Shown here piece after piece: positions 19,833-29,849 of a stretch of DNA of 64,000 bases; the stretch's first letter is position 1; each line of letters starts with the position of its first letter. A program made the position numbers and the translations under genes. The notes under the pieces were generated by a model that was not told the DNA's origin, ran no database searches, and worked only from the letters and a program-made list of their open reading frames with translations. Location of the stretch: contig NZ_KB900614.1 of the NCBI RefSeq assembly GCF_000379065.1, positions 1,865,939-1,929,938 of the forward strand, in the 5' to 3' direction. This stretch comes from Salinispora mooreana. GTDB lineage: Bacteria > Actinomycetota > Actinomycetes > Mycobacteriales > Micromonosporaceae.

Positions 19833-20830
19833 GGGGTAACTCCCCAGACGGACAGGCCGGTGGTCTCCGGCAGGCCGAGCATGATGTTGGCGTTCTGCAC
19901 CGCCTGGCCAGCCGCGCCCCGACCGAGGTTGTCCAGGCCGCTGACCACGATCAACCGCCCGGCGTCAACGTCAACGGTCGCCTGGAGATGGCAGGAGTTG
20001 GAGCCGAGGGTCGCGGCGGTGTGTGGCCACCGCCCCTCCGGCAACACGTGCACGAAGGGCGCGTCCGCGTACGCCTCGGCGAGCACCGCCTGCGGGTCGA
20101 CCTCGCGTACGGGCACGGCGGTGACGGTCGCGAGGATCCCCCGTGGCATCGGCGCCAGCACCGGGGTGAACGACAGGCTGGTCGCCCCGGTCGCCTGCTT
20201 GATCTCCGGAACGTGCTGGTGCGCGCCGACCCGGTACGGCGACAGGTCACCCATGACCTCGCCAGCGAGCAGGTGCGCCTTGGCAGCGCGGCCGGCGCCC
20301 GAGGCCCCGGAGGCGGCCACCACCACCACGTCGGCAGGCTGGGCCGCACCGGCGGCGATCAGCGGGGCGAGCGCCAGGATGATGGCGCTGGCGTAGCAGC
20401 CGGGGTTGGCCACCCGGGTCGCGGCGGCGACCCGCTCGCGCTGACCCGGCAGCTCGGGCAGACCGTAGGTCCACTGCCCGGCGTGGGTGCCGCCGTAGTA
20501 GTTGGCCCAGGCGTACGGGTCGGCCAGCCGGTGGTCGGCGCCGAGGTCAACCACGCGCACCTCCGGTGACAGCTGCGCGGCCAGCGCCGCCGACTCACCG
20601 TGCGGCAGCGCCAGGAAGACCAGGTCGGCATCGGCCAGGGCCGCCGGGTCGGTCTTGGCCAGAACCAGATCCAGCCCGGTCAGCTGTGGGTGCACGGTGT
20701 CCAGCCGGTGCCCGGCCTGGCTGTGCGCGGTGGCGGCGACCAGGTCGAACTCCGGGTGCCCGGTGATCAGGCGCAGCAGTTCACCTCCGGCGTAACCGCT
20801 CGCCCCAGCGACCGCAACTCGGATCCCCAT
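19829..20830 (-). CDS. argC: N-acetyl-gamma-glutamyl-phosphate reductase
   Basis: It makes acetylglutamate semialdehyde with NADPH. The 333-residue protein has the Rossmann start VAVAGASGYAGGELLRL and the catalytic cysteine in NPGCYASAI. The ATG at 20830 has GGAGG five bases upstream. It is the first gene of the operon and sits directly behind the promoter and candidate ARG boxes. Confidence 0.97.
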   Translation of the reverse strand: MGIRVAVAGASGYAGGELLRLITGHPEFDLVAATAHSQAGHRLDTVHPQLTGLDLVLAKTDPAALADADLVFLALPHGESAALAAQLSPEVRVVDLGADHRLADPYAWANYYGGTHAGQWTYGLPELPGQRERVAAATRVANPGCYASAIILALAPLIAAGAAQPADVVVVAASGASGAGRAAKAHLLAGEVMGDLSPYRVGAHQHVPEIKQATGATSLSFTPVLAPMPRGILATVTAVPVREVDPQAVLAEAYADAPFVHVLPEGRWPHTAATLGSNSCHLQATVDVDAGRLIVVSGLDNLGRGAAGQAVQNANIMLGLPETTGLSVWGVTP

Positions 20831-20835
20831 ACCTA

Positions 20836-20898
20836 CCTCCGTATAACAATGCAGGGAAGGCTAGCAGTGACTGCATGATCATACAAAGCATTGCATGG
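20836..20898 (-). promoter_or_regulatory. argC promoter with ArgR operator-like boxes
   Basis: On the minus strand TTGTAT is followed after 17 bases by TAGCCT, a credible promoter. Overlapping it are several TGCA-centred half sites: CCATGCAATGC before the -35, TGATCATGCAG in the spacer and CTGCATTG between -10 and the start. Spacing by about one or two helical turns and the ATGCA core fit actinobacterial ARG boxes, so ArgR of this operon is the expected binder. The assignment is by motif only. Confidence 0.65.
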
Positions 20899-20940
20899 CG
20901 ATGAGGCCGTGTTCTGGGTCACGGCCACCCACTCGCGGAG

Positions 20941-20973
20941 AGGGCCCGCGTCGCGATACGCGACGCGGGCCCT
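20941..20973. terminator. Strong 15-bp stem terminator after pheT
   Basis: AGGGCCCGCGTCGCG and CGCGACGCGGGCCCT form a perfect 15-base-pair stem with a three-base loop, 30 bases beyond the pheT stop and upstream of the arg promoter. It isolates the two operons. Confidence 0.85.
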
Positions 20974-21002
20974 TTGAACTGCGGTAAAGGCGAGGTCTGC
21001 CC

Positions 21003-23588
21003 TCACACGCCGCGGAGGGTAGCGCCGAAGCGCTCCGCGACACAGGCAACCGCCGCGTCCCGCGCCGCGACCGCCTCCTCCACCGTCAGCGTCCGGTCCG
21101 GCGCCCGGAAGGTCAGCTTGTACGCCAACGACCGACGACCCGCGCCGAGCTGCTCACCGGCGTAGACGTCGAAGAGCCGAACCGACTCCAACAGCGCACC
21201 GGCCCCCGCCACCAGCGCCCCCTGCACCTCGGCCACCGGCACGTCGACATCGACCACCAGCGCCACGTCAATCAGGGCGGGCGGGAAGGAGGAGAGCACC
21301 GGGGCCTGCCGCACCGGGGCCGCCGGGACCGCGTCCAGGTCCAGCTCCATCGCGGCGGTACGGCGGGGCAGCTCCAGCTCGGCGATCACCGCCGGATGCA
21401 GCTCCCCCGCATATCCGACAGCCGCGCCATCCACCACCAGCCGCGCACAGCGCCCGGGGTGCCAGGGGGCCTGCTCCACGGCCCGTACGGCCACCCGGTC
21501 CTCGGGTATGCCGGCGGCCGCGAGCACCGCCCGGGCCGCCGCGACCGCATCCGCCCAGCCGGCCGGGCGTCCCTCGCCCCACCAGCCACCCGGCTCGACC
21601 TCACCGGCGAGGACCACGGCGACGTGCCGAGGCTGCTCCGGCAGCACCGCATCGGCGGCGGCGAGCTCCGCGTCCGACGGCCGGTGCTCCACCCCCATCG
21701 TCGGCGGAGTGCCGACCGCTGCCCGCGGGTGGAAGACCGTACCGATCTCGTACAGCGCGAGATCCCGTTGGCCTCGGCCCAGGTTCCGTCGGAGCACCCC
21801 GAGCAGCGGGCCGAGCAACGTCGTCCGCAGCACCGGCTCCTGCTCCGACAGCGGGTTGGCCAGCCGCACCGCCCGCCGCCGAGCGTCATCGGCCGGCAGG
21901 CCTAGCTGGTCAGCCAGCTCGACTGCCACAAACGGCGCGGAGAGCACCTCCACGTACCCCTGGTCGGCGAGCATCCGGGCCACCGCCCGCTGACGCCGCT
22001 GCTGCCAGGTCAGGCCCCGGCCGGCGGGGGCCACCGGCAGCACCGCCGGCACCCGGTCGTAGCCGTCGAGGCGGACCACCTCCTCGACCAGGTCGGCCGG
22101 GTCGGTCAGGTCGGGTCGCCAGGACGGCGGGGTAACCAGGAACGACACCGCGCCACCGGCGGCGACGCCCACCTCACCCGGATCCGCGGCGAGCCGATCC
22201 GGGCCGGTCACGACCGTGCAGCCGACCTCGGTGAGCAGAGCAGCCACCCGGTCCGGCGAATAGGCCACCCCGACCCGTCGAGCTGGCAGATCCGCCGGCA
22301 TGACCACCGGGGTCGGCGACGACACATGATCGATGTCGAGGATCTCCGCACCGGCCGCGCCGCCGCCATGCTCCACCAGTAGCTGAACCGCCCGGTCGAT
22401 GGCGACCAACGGCAGGGCCGGGTCAACGCCCCGCTCCCACCGCTTCGCCGCCGCGCTGAACAGCCGGTGCCGGCGGGCCGTGCGCCCCACCATCACCGGA
22501 TCCCAGTGGGCAGCCTCGAACAACACGGTGCTGGTCTCCGCGACCACCTCACTGCTCTCGCCACCCATCACGGCAGCGAGCGAGATCGGCACACCGGCAT
22601 CCGCGCCAGCCGCCGGGGTCGAGTTCGACAACCCGGCATCACAGATCACCATGTCCTCGGCCACGAGCGTGCGCGCCACCCCGTCCAGGGTGGTCAACCG
22701 CTCCCCCGCCACCGCCCGGCGCACCACCAGCGAGCCGGTGATCCGGTCGGCGTCGAAGGCGTGCATCGGCTGGCCCAGCTCGAGCATCACGTAGTTGGTG
22801 ATGTCGACCGGCAGCGAGAGGCTGCGGATACCGGCGGTGGTGAGCCGTTGGACCATCCAGGCCGGCGACGGCGCGGCCGGGTTCACACCGCGGACCATGC
22901 GCGCCGCGAACCGGTCACAGCCGACCGGATCCCGCACCTCCACCGGGTACGCGGGCGCCTCGGTCCCCGCCGGGGCGGACGCGAGGCCCGGGTCCCGAAA
23001 CGGCACCCCGAATGCGTGCGACAGCTCCCGGGCGATCCCCCGCACCGACATCTGGTAGCCCCGGTCCGGGGTCAGCTCGACCTCGACCACCACATCATCG
23101 AGGCCAACCACGGGGCGGGCGTCGTCACCCGGCTTGGCGGGGCTGGAATCGGGCAGCACGATGATGCCGCCGTGGTCGTCGCCCAGGCCCAACTCCTTCG
23201 CCGAGCAGATCATGCCCTTGGAGTTGCGCCCGTACGTCCGGCGCGCCCCGATGGCGAAGTCACCAGGCAGCACCCCGCCGGGGAGGATCACCACCACCCG
23301 GTCGCCGACCGCGAAGTTGCGCGCCCCGCAGACGATCTCCTGCAACTCGCCGGTGCCGTTGGCGTCGCCCACGTCCACCCGACAGAAGCGAATCGGCTTC
23401 TTGAAGCCGGTCAGCTCCTCAATCTCCCGCACCTCGCCGACGACCAGCGGCCCGGTGACCGTACCGGCCAGGTCCACGACGGACTCCACCTCGAGACCGA
23501 GGCCGACCAGGGACTGCTCAAGGTCGGCCGGGGTCAGGTCGGCCGGCAGGTCAACGTACTCACGCAGCCAACTGACAGAAACTCGCAT
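21003..23588 (-). CDS. pheT: Phenylalanyl-tRNA synthetase beta subunit
   Basis: The large subunit of the alpha2-beta2 enzyme that charges and edits tRNA-Phe. The 861-residue protein has, in order, the EMAP/tRNA-binding domain (about 40-155, GLEVESVVDLAG), the B3/B4 editing domain (about 215-385), B5 (about 420-495), the catalytic-like core, and the ferredoxin-fold anticodon-binding domain at the C terminus (FPPALIDVALVVD). It starts 36 bases after the pheS stop. Length is normal for actinobacteria. Confidence 0.97.
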   Translation of the reverse strand: MRVSVSWLREYVDLPADLTPADLEQSLVGLGLEVESVVDLAGTVTGPLVVGEVREIEELTGFKKPIRFCRVDVGDANGTGELQEIVCGARNFAVGDRVVVILPGGVLPGDFAIGARRTYGRNSKGMICSAKELGLGDDHGGIIVLPDSSPAKPGDDARPVVGLDDVVVEVELTPDRGYQMSVRGIARELSHAFGVPFRDPGLASAPAGTEAPAYPVEVRDPVGCDRFAARMVRGVNPAAPSPAWMVQRLTTAGIRSLSLPVDITNYVMLELGQPMHAFDADRITGSLVVRRAVAGERLTTLDGVARTLVAEDMVICDAGLSNSTPAAGADAGVPISLAAVMGGESSEVVAETSTVLFEAAHWDPVMVGRTARRHRLFSAAAKRWERGVDPALPLVAIDRAVQLLVEHGGGAAGAEILDIDHVSSPTPVVMPADLPARRVGVAYSPDRVAALLTEVGCTVVTGPDRLAADPGEVGVAAGGAVSFLVTPPSWRPDLTDPADLVEEVVRLDGYDRVPAVLPVAPAGRGLTWQQRRQRAVARMLADQGYVEVLSAPFVAVELADQLGLPADDARRRAVRLANPLSEQEPVLRTTLLGPLLGVLRRNLGRGQRDLALYEIGTVFHPRAAVGTPPTMGVEHRPSDAELAAADAVLPEQPRHVAVVLAGEVEPGGWWGEGRPAGWADAVAAARAVLAAAGIPEDRVAVRAVEQAPWHPGRCARLVVDGAAVGYAGELHPAVIAELELPRRTAAMELDLDAVPAAPVRQAPVLSSFPPALIDVALVVDVDVPVAEVQGALVAGAGALLESVRLFDVYAGEQLGAGRRSLAYKLTFRAPDRTLTVEEAVAARDAAVACVAERFGATLRGV

Positions 23589-23624
23589 GACTCAGATCAC
23601 CGTCTCCGTAACTCGTGCCCGCGC

Positions 23625-24836
<1,212 letters not shown>

Positions 24837-24858
24837 CTAAACGAACGCCGTTGCGCGT

Positions 24859-25842
24859 TCACGGGCGGCCGCTCTCCTTTGCTGCGGTCTCGATCGCAGT
24901 TTCTGCCTCAACAGCGGCTACGTCCTCGACCGCTGCTACTTCCTTGACCACGGTCACGTCCTCGACCGCAGTTGTGGCCTCGACCGGGCGCGGGGACGAC
25001 GGCCGGCGCTGCGCTCTCGCTGAAGCGTACAGGCACACCGCCGCCGCGGCAGCCAGGTTAAGGCTCTCCGCCCGCCCATGCAGCGGTACCCGAACCCGGG
25101 CGTCGGCGGCCGCGGTCAGCTCGGTGGGCAAGCCATGCGCCTCGGAGCCAAGGACCCAGGCGGCGGGGGCGGCCAACCGGCCGGCGTCCACCAGGTCATC
25201 CAGGTCGTCCGCGCCGTATCCGGTGGTGGCCAACACGGCGAGCCCGGCGGCCCGCAGGTCGGCGATCACCTGAAGCGGATCGGGCGCCCGCACCACGTCC
25301 ACGTGGAACAGGCTGCCCGCCGACGCCCGCACCACCTTGCCGTTGTAGGGGTCGACAGCCGTGCCGGCGAAGACCACCGTCTGGGCGCCGGCCGCGTCGG
25401 CGGTACGCAGGACCGTGCCGGCGTTGCCCGGATCCCGGATGTCGGCGAGGACTGCGACCAGCCGCGGCGCTCGCGCGAGAGCGGTGGCCAGCGGCAGGTC
25501 AAGGTGTTGACAGACGCCGATCAGGCCCTGGGGAGCGACGGTCTCGGCGAGCCCGGCGAGGGCCGCGTCGGTTACCTCGGAGACGGGAAGGTCAGCGGCG
25601 GCAGCCTGCGCGGCCAGGTCCCGGTGCCGGTCCAGGGCGGCCGGCGTACCGAAGAGTTCCAGGACCGTGCCCGACCGAGCCAGGGCCTCGCGGACCGCCT
25701 GCGGGCCCTCGGCCAGGAACCGACCGGTGGCCTCGCGGTCGCGGCGGCGGTGCAGTCGACGGGCCGCCACAATCCGTGGAGTGCGGGGGGTGAGTGGTCC
25801 GGAGACGGCGTCGAGGCGCCTCCCGTGCGATCGTGACTGCAT
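24859..25842 (-). CDS. SpoU/TrmH-family RNA 2'-O-ribose methyltransferase with repetitive tail
   Basis: The 327-residue protein uses SAM to methylate ribose in rRNA or tRNA. The substrate-binding domain is N-terminal (about 20-105). The knotted SPOUT domain shows motif 1 ADIRDPGNAGTVLRTADA, motif 2 VLGSEAHGLP and motif 3 RVPLHGRAESLNLAAA. After the normal end it has a tail of about 40 residues built from imperfect six-residue units (TAVEDV, TVVKEV, AAVEDV, AAVEAE). It follows rplT by 29 bases, the usual actinobacterial order. Confidence 0.93.
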   Translation of the reverse strand: MQSRSHGRRLDAVSGPLTPRTPRIVAARRLHRRRDREATGRFLAEGPQAVREALARSGTVLELFGTPAALDRHRDLAAQAAAADLPVSEVTDAALAGLAETVAPQGLIGVCQHLDLPLATALARAPRLVAVLADIRDPGNAGTVLRTADAAGAQTVVFAGTAVDPYNGKVVRASAGSLFHVDVVRAPDPLQVIADLRAAGLAVLATTGYGADDLDDLVDAGRLAAPAAWVLGSEAHGLPTELTAAADARVRVPLHGRAESLNLAAAAAVCLYASARAQRRPSSPRPVEATTAVEDVTVVKEVAAVEDVAAVEAETAIETAAKESGRP

Positions 25843-25871
25843 GGGAGACGCCTCGCGCTGCCGTGGGTGGA

Positions 25872-26264
25872 TCAGGCGGCCTGGGCACCGGCGCCGCCGG
25901 TGCCCTGCTCCGCGACGGCCGCACGGGCCTTCTCGACGATCGCCGCGAAGGCGGCGGCGTCGTTGACGGCCAGGTCGGCCAGGATCTTCCGGTCGACCTC
26001 GATGCCGGCCAGCTTGAGGCCCTGGATCAGGCGGTTGTAGGTGAGCCCGTTGGCGCGGGCGCCCGCGTTGATCCGCTGGATCCACAGCTGCCGGAAGTCG
26101 CCCTTGCGGTCGCGACGGTCCCGGTAGGAGTACTGCATCGAGTGCAGCACCTGCTCCTTGGCCTTGCGGTACAGCCGGGAGCGCTGACCGCGATAGCCAC
26201 TCGCGGTCGCCAGCAGGGTACGGCGCTTCTTCTGGGCGTTCACAGCCCGCTTGACGCGTGCCAT
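25872..26264 (-). CDS. rplT: 50S ribosomal protein L20
   Basis: The 130-residue basic protein binds 23S rRNA early in 50S assembly. It starts [15 protein letters not shown] and contains [17 protein letters not shown], both diagnostic for L20. The C terminus ends in an alanine-rich stretch slightly longer than usual. It is third in the infC-rpmI-rplT operon, 33 bases after rpmI. Confidence 0.98.
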   Translation of the reverse strand: MARVKRAVNAQKKRRTLLATASGYRGQRSRLYRKAKEQVLHSMQYSYRDRRDRKGDFRQLWIQRINAGARANGLTYNRLIQGLKLAGIEVDRKILADLAVNDAAAFAAIVEKARAAVAEQGTGGAGAQAA

Positions 26265-26297
26265 CTCAGCTCCTTCGTTGGTTCAGGGTGGCGCGCG

Positions 26298-26492
26298 TCA
26301 GCGGCCGAGCAGCTTCTTGATGCGCTTGACATCCGGCTTGGCCACCTCGACCAGCCCGGTCAGCCGGCGGGTACGGGTGGAGGACTTCTTCTCCAGGTTG
26401 TGGCGCAGGCCGGCCTGCTGCTTCACGATCTTGCCTTTGCCGGTCACCCGGACGCGCTTGCCCATCCCGGTGTGGCTTTTCATCTTCGGCAT
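26298..26492 (-). CDS. rpmI: 50S ribosomal protein L35
   Basis: The 64-residue, very basic protein starts [18 protein letters not shown], the standard L35 opening. It is part of the large ribosomal subunit, encoded between infC and rplT in the classical order, 20 bases after the infC stop. Confidence 0.98.
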   Translation of the reverse strand: MPKMKSHTGMGKRVRVTGKGKIVKQQAGLRHNLEKKSSTRTRRLTGLVEVAKPDVKRIKKLLGR

Positions 26493-26512
26493 GTGGAACG
26501 TCTTCTCCCCTG

Positions 26513-27145
26513 CTACTCGCCGGCAGTTCCGGCGGGTCCGGCCGCCTCGGCCGGCGGTGCTGCCTCGGCGGCACCGGATTCCCGCTCGCCCCGCGGCAGC
26601 GCGCCGCCGCGGGCCGCCGTGGCGGCAGCCTTGGTGGCGCGGTGCGGTGCGAGCACCATGATCATGTTTCGACCGTCCTGCTTCGGCGCGGCCTCGACGT
26701 ACCCCAGCTCCGAGATCTCGGACTCGAGCCGACGCAGGAGCCGGTAGCCCAGCTCCGGGCGGCTCTGCTCGCGACCCCGGAACATGATCGTCACCTTGAC
26801 CTTGTCGCCCGCCTTGAGGAACCGCACCACGTGACCCTTCTTGGTCTCGTAGTCGTGCGGATCGATCTTCGGCCGAAGCTTCATCTCCTTGATGACGGTC
26901 TGCTGCTGATTACGCCGCGCTTCGCGCGCCTTCAGTGCGCTCTCATACTTGAACTTGCCGAAGTCCATGAGCTTGCACACCGGCGGGCGCGCCATTGGCG
27001 CAACCTCGACCAGGTCCAGGTCGACGTCCGCGGCCAGCTGAAGGGCGCGCTCCAGCGGGACGATGCCCACCTGCTCACCCTCGGGACCGACCAGTCGGAC
27101 CTCACGTGCCCGGATCTGCTCGTTCACGCGTGGTTCGACGCTGAT
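26513..27145 (-). CDS. infC: Translation initiation factor IF-3, probable AUC start
   Basis: IF-3 binds the 30S subunit and rejects non-canonical start codons. Homology begins [20 protein letters not shown]; the N domain (to about 80), linker and C domain ([17 protein letters not shown] onward) are complete. A polar alanine-rich tail of about 35 residues follows. No ATG or GTG precedes the conserved start in a sensible place, whereas GAGGAGG lies four bases before the ATC at 27145. AUU/AUC starts are the known autoregulatory device of infC. A GTG at VNEQ is the alternative. The 210-residue length assumes AUC. Confidence 0.9.
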   Translation of the reverse strand: MSVEPRVNEQIRAREVRLVGPEGEQVGIVPLERALQLAADVDLDLVEVAPMARPPVCKLMDFGKFKYESALKAREARRNQQQTVIKEMKLRPKIDPHDYETKKGHVVRFLKAGDKVKVTIMFRGREQSRPELGYRLLRRLESEISELGYVEAAPKQDGRNMIMVLAPHRATKAAATAARGGALPRGERESGAAEAAPPAEAAGPAGTAGE

Positions 27146-27186
27146 GGGGCCTCCTCGAGTCGAGTCTCCTGCATTGCCGACCCGGC

Positions 27187-27242
27187 GGTTCCCGGGTGGG
27201 AACCGACCCGGAAAGCAGAAGGCCCCGGCAGCTACCGGGGCC
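27187..27242 (-). terminator. Leader hairpins and possible attenuator upstream of infC
   Basis: Read on the minus strand, 27242-27221 forms an eight-pair GGCCCCGG/CCGGGGCC stem followed by TTCTGCTTT, a terminator-like element, 76 bases before the infC start. A second perfect hairpin, GGTTCCC/GGGAACC, follows at 27204-27187. Both lie in the mRNA leader if transcription starts upstream near 27270 or beyond, so premature termination could regulate IF-3, L35 and L20. Mechanism is inferred. Confidence 0.55.
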
Positions 27243-27465
27243 CGCTCGACCGGTCGGCACGACCATATAGTCGCGCATCCGAGACCGAGGCGTGCCCGGA
27301 ATCGGGGACCGGACCCGGCCACCACGCGGCGACTCAGGTGGGAGCAGGCGCTCCACTTTCAAAGCCACCCGCGAAGACGCAGCTGGCCTGGTCGTTTCCG
27401 GTAGCTTACACCCCGCGCCGGTCCGCCCCACACCGGGCATCAGCCGCACGCCTCGGTCCGCCGGT

Positions 27466-27930
27466 TCAGTGGCCGGCGGCACCCTCAGCCACCCGGGCCT
27501 GATGCAGCTGACGCAGCCTGCGGACCGCGTCAACGGCCAACTCCTTGTCGGCGGCCTGGAGGGCAAGCATCGGCACCAGGTCGTCATCGTGCAGCTCGAG
27601 GCTGGCCCAGGGCGCCCCGCGGTCAAACCGGATGCCACGGACGAGCTCCCAGGGCAGCTCGTACGAGCCGATCACGTTCTGCACCCGGATCCGCTGCGCG
27701 TCGGCCTCCACCCGTGGCCGGGTGAAGAGCAGGAAGGCAAGTGCACCGAGTACGCCGAGGCCGACCATGCCGAGTTGGTCGCCTCGCTGGAACGAGCCAT
27801 AGCCGCTGCCGGTCGCCCCGTGCAGTGACGTCGCCAGCACCGTGAACAGCAGCACCAAGGCAATCGCCGAGGCCCAGCAGACCAGCCGGACCCGCCGGGG
27901 CCGGATACGGAACGCTTCGGTTTTGCTCAC
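27466..27930 (-). CDS. PH-domain (bacterial PH) membrane protein
   Basis: The 154-residue protein has two N-terminal membrane helices (around 14-34 and 45-63) and then a PH-like beta domain with RVEADAQRIRVQNVIGSYELPWELV and LELHDDDLVPMLALQ. This layout is that of actinobacterial PF10756-type PH proteins, whose role is unknown. The chosen GTG at 27930 begins VSKTEAFRIRP; a longer open frame lacks homology. It lies 135 bases downstream of hisG, a frequent neighbour in this phylum. Confidence 0.8.
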   Translation of the reverse strand: MSKTEAFRIRPRRVRLVCWASAIALVLLFTVLATSLHGATGSGYGSFQRGDQLGMVGLGVLGALAFLLFTRPRVEADAQRIRVQNVIGSYELPWELVRGIRFDRGAPWASLELHDDDLVPMLALQAADKELAVDAVRRLRQLHQARVAEGAAGH

Positions 27931-28065
27931 CCCACCAGTCTGCCACCCACACCCGAGCGACCCGCGCCCGGCACACGGCCGGGCGCGGCGAGGCTCAGGC
28001 GGGGTGGCGGCCCGACCGGCGAGGGACATCCCCGCTCTGCGCCCGGCTCCGCGCCCGGACTCGGG

Positions 28066-28911
28066 TCAGAGGCGACAGGCCTGAATGCTCGTGACCAGGA
28101 TCGCGCGGGCTCCGACCTGGTACAACTCATCCATGATCCGGTGCACATCGTCTCGCAGCACCATCGCCTGCACCGCCACCCAGCCCTCCCGGTGCAGCCG
28201 GGAGACGGTTGGCGACTCGATGCCCGGAGTCAACGAACTGGCCCGAGCCAACAGATCGACCGGAACGTCGTACGTCAGCATCACGTAACGCCGGGCGACG
28301 AGCACACTGTGCAGGCGGCGGAGCAGCAGCTCGCACTGCGGGTGCGGCGGCGCGGCAGCGCGGCAGACCAGGACGGCGGACGAGCGCAGCAGCGGCTCAC
28401 CGAAGACCACCAATCCGGCCTGACGCAGCGTGGCACCGGTCTCCACCACGTCGGCGACCACGTCGGCGAGGCCCAGCCGGATGGCGTTCTCCACCGCGCC
28501 GTCCAGGCGGATCACGTCGGCCTTGACGCCCAGCTCGGCGAGGTGCCGCTCCACCAGGCCGGGATACGCGGTAGCGACCCGCCGCCCGTCCAGGTCCTGC
28601 ACCGAAGCGATGTCCTCGGGCCGAGCGGCGAATCGGAAAGTGGCCTGACCGAAGGCCAGGTCGACCACCTCGGTGGCGGGCGCACCGGAGTCGACCAGTA
28701 GGTCCCGGCCGGTGATGCCGACATCCAGGTCCCCGGAGCCGACGTAGGTGGCGATGTCCTTCGGACGCAGATAGAAGAACTCAATATCGTTTGTATCGTC
28801 CCGGCAGACCAGGTCCTTCGGGTCGGTTCGCTGGCGGTAGCCCGCCTCGCGCAGCATCTGAGCGGCCTTCTCGGCCAAGGTCCCCTTGTTGGGTACCGCG
28901 ACTCGCAGCAT
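28066..28911 (-). CDS. hisG: ATP phosphoribosyltransferase, long form
   Basis: It joins ATP and PRPP in the first, feedback-inhibited step of histidine synthesis. The 281-residue protein has the catalytic domains (RVAVPNKGTLAEKAAQML, GITGRDLL) and the PRPP loop near VETGATLRQAGL. The C-terminal 75 residues form the regulatory ACT-like domain of the HisS-independent long form. ATG at 28911. It follows hisE by 48 bases. Confidence 0.96.
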   Translation of the reverse strand: MLRVAVPNKGTLAEKAAQMLREAGYRQRTDPKDLVCRDDTNDIEFFYLRPKDIATYVGSGDLDVGITGRDLLVDSGAPATEVVDLAFGQATFRFAARPEDIASVQDLDGRRVATAYPGLVERHLAELGVKADVIRLDGAVENAIRLGLADVVADVVETGATLRQAGLVVFGEPLLRSSAVLVCRAAAPPHPQCELLLRRLHSVLVARRYVMLTYDVPVDLLARASSLTPGIESPTVSRLHREGWVAVQAMVLRDDVHRIMDELYQVGARAILVTSIQACRL

Positions 28912-28959
28912 GACGGAATGCTCCTTGTCGGAAAACGGGAGGGTCGGCGCGGGGAACAC

Positions 28960-29223
28960 TCACAGATGTCGGTAGACGTCCTCGAGGTCGAGACCGGCGA
29001 CGAGCATCAACACCTGCACCTGGTAGAGCAGCTGGGAGATCTCCTCGGCGGTCCGCTCGGGCCCCTCGTGCTCGGCCGCCATCCAGGACTCGGCCGCCTC
29101 CTCGACGACCTTCTTGCCGACGAAGTGCACCCCCTTGTTCAGGGCCGCGACGGTGCCCGAGCCGGGGGTGCCGGCCGCGGCCTTGGTCTGCAGCTCGGCA
29201 AACAACTCCTCGAACGTCTTCAC
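28960..29223 (-). CDS. hisE: Phosphoribosyl-ATP pyrophosphatase
   Basis: The 87-residue enzyme carries out the second histidine step. The MazG-like metal site is visible as [17 protein letters not shown] and [12 protein letters not shown] free-standing HisE, not fused to HisI, is typical of actinobacteria. GTG at 29223 is the family start (VKTFEELF). It is 73 bases after ribH, so histidine and riboflavin genes may share a transcript. Confidence 0.95.
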   Translation of the reverse strand: MKTFEELFAELQTKAAAGTPGSGTVAALNKGVHFVGKKVVEEAAESWMAAEHEGPERTAEEISQLLYQVQVLMLVAGLDLEDVYRHL

Positions 29224-29296
29224 AGGTCGATTCTTGCAACCCGCCGGCAACCACGGCTCCACCGGGGCTCGGAGTGTCCCACGATGCCGGCAACTC

Positions 29297-29794
29297 TCAG
29301 GCGCCGAAGCCCACCTGGGGGGTGGTGCCAGCCAGGTCCCGAACCGCGAGCGCCGCGTCGAGGACCGCGACAGTCGTCGCCCATCCCTTGTCCTCCGCCG
29401 AGCCGGGCAGCCCGGCCCGGTCCCGAGCCTGCTCGATCATGTCCACGGTCAGCACACCATGCCCGACCGGCTTCCCCTCATCCAGGGCGATCCGGGTAAG
29501 CCCGTCGGTGACCGACCGGCAGACGTAGTCGAAGTGAGCGGTGGCTCCCCGGACCACCACCCCGAGCGCCACCACCGCGTCGCAACGCCGGGCGAGCGCC
29601 TGCGCCACCACGGGTAGCTCCACCGAGCCGGCCACCCGGGCCACCGTGGCGCCGGCCCCACACGCTTCGGCAGCGGCGACTGCCCGGTCGAGCATGTGGT
29701 CGGTGAACTCGCCGTGCCAGCGGGCAGCGACCACCCCGACGGTCAGACCCGCGGCATCGACCGTGTTGACGCCCGGCTCCCCGAAACCCGCCAT
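29297..29794 (-). CDS. ribH: 6,7-dimethyl-8-ribityllumazine synthase
   Basis: It condenses the pyrimidinedione with dihydroxybutanone phosphate made by RibBA, as an icosahedral or pentameric assembly. The 165-residue protein has [22 protein letters not shown] for substrate binding, and the [15 protein letters not shown] strand with the catalytic histidine. It is the last rib gene, 55 bases after ribBA. Confidence 0.97.
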   Translation of the reverse strand: MAGFGEPGVNTVDAAGLTVGVVAARWHGEFTDHMLDRAVAAAEACGAGATVARVAGSVELPVVAQALARRCDAVVALGVVVRGATAHFDYVCRSVTDGLTRIALDEGKPVGHGVLTVDMIEQARDRAGLPGSAEDKGWATTVAVLDAALAVRDLAGTTPQVGFGA

Positions 29795-29849
29795 TCCTAC
29801 GCTCCAATCCGATCGCCGAGGGCCCAGTGCCTCGATAACCTCGTCTCAC

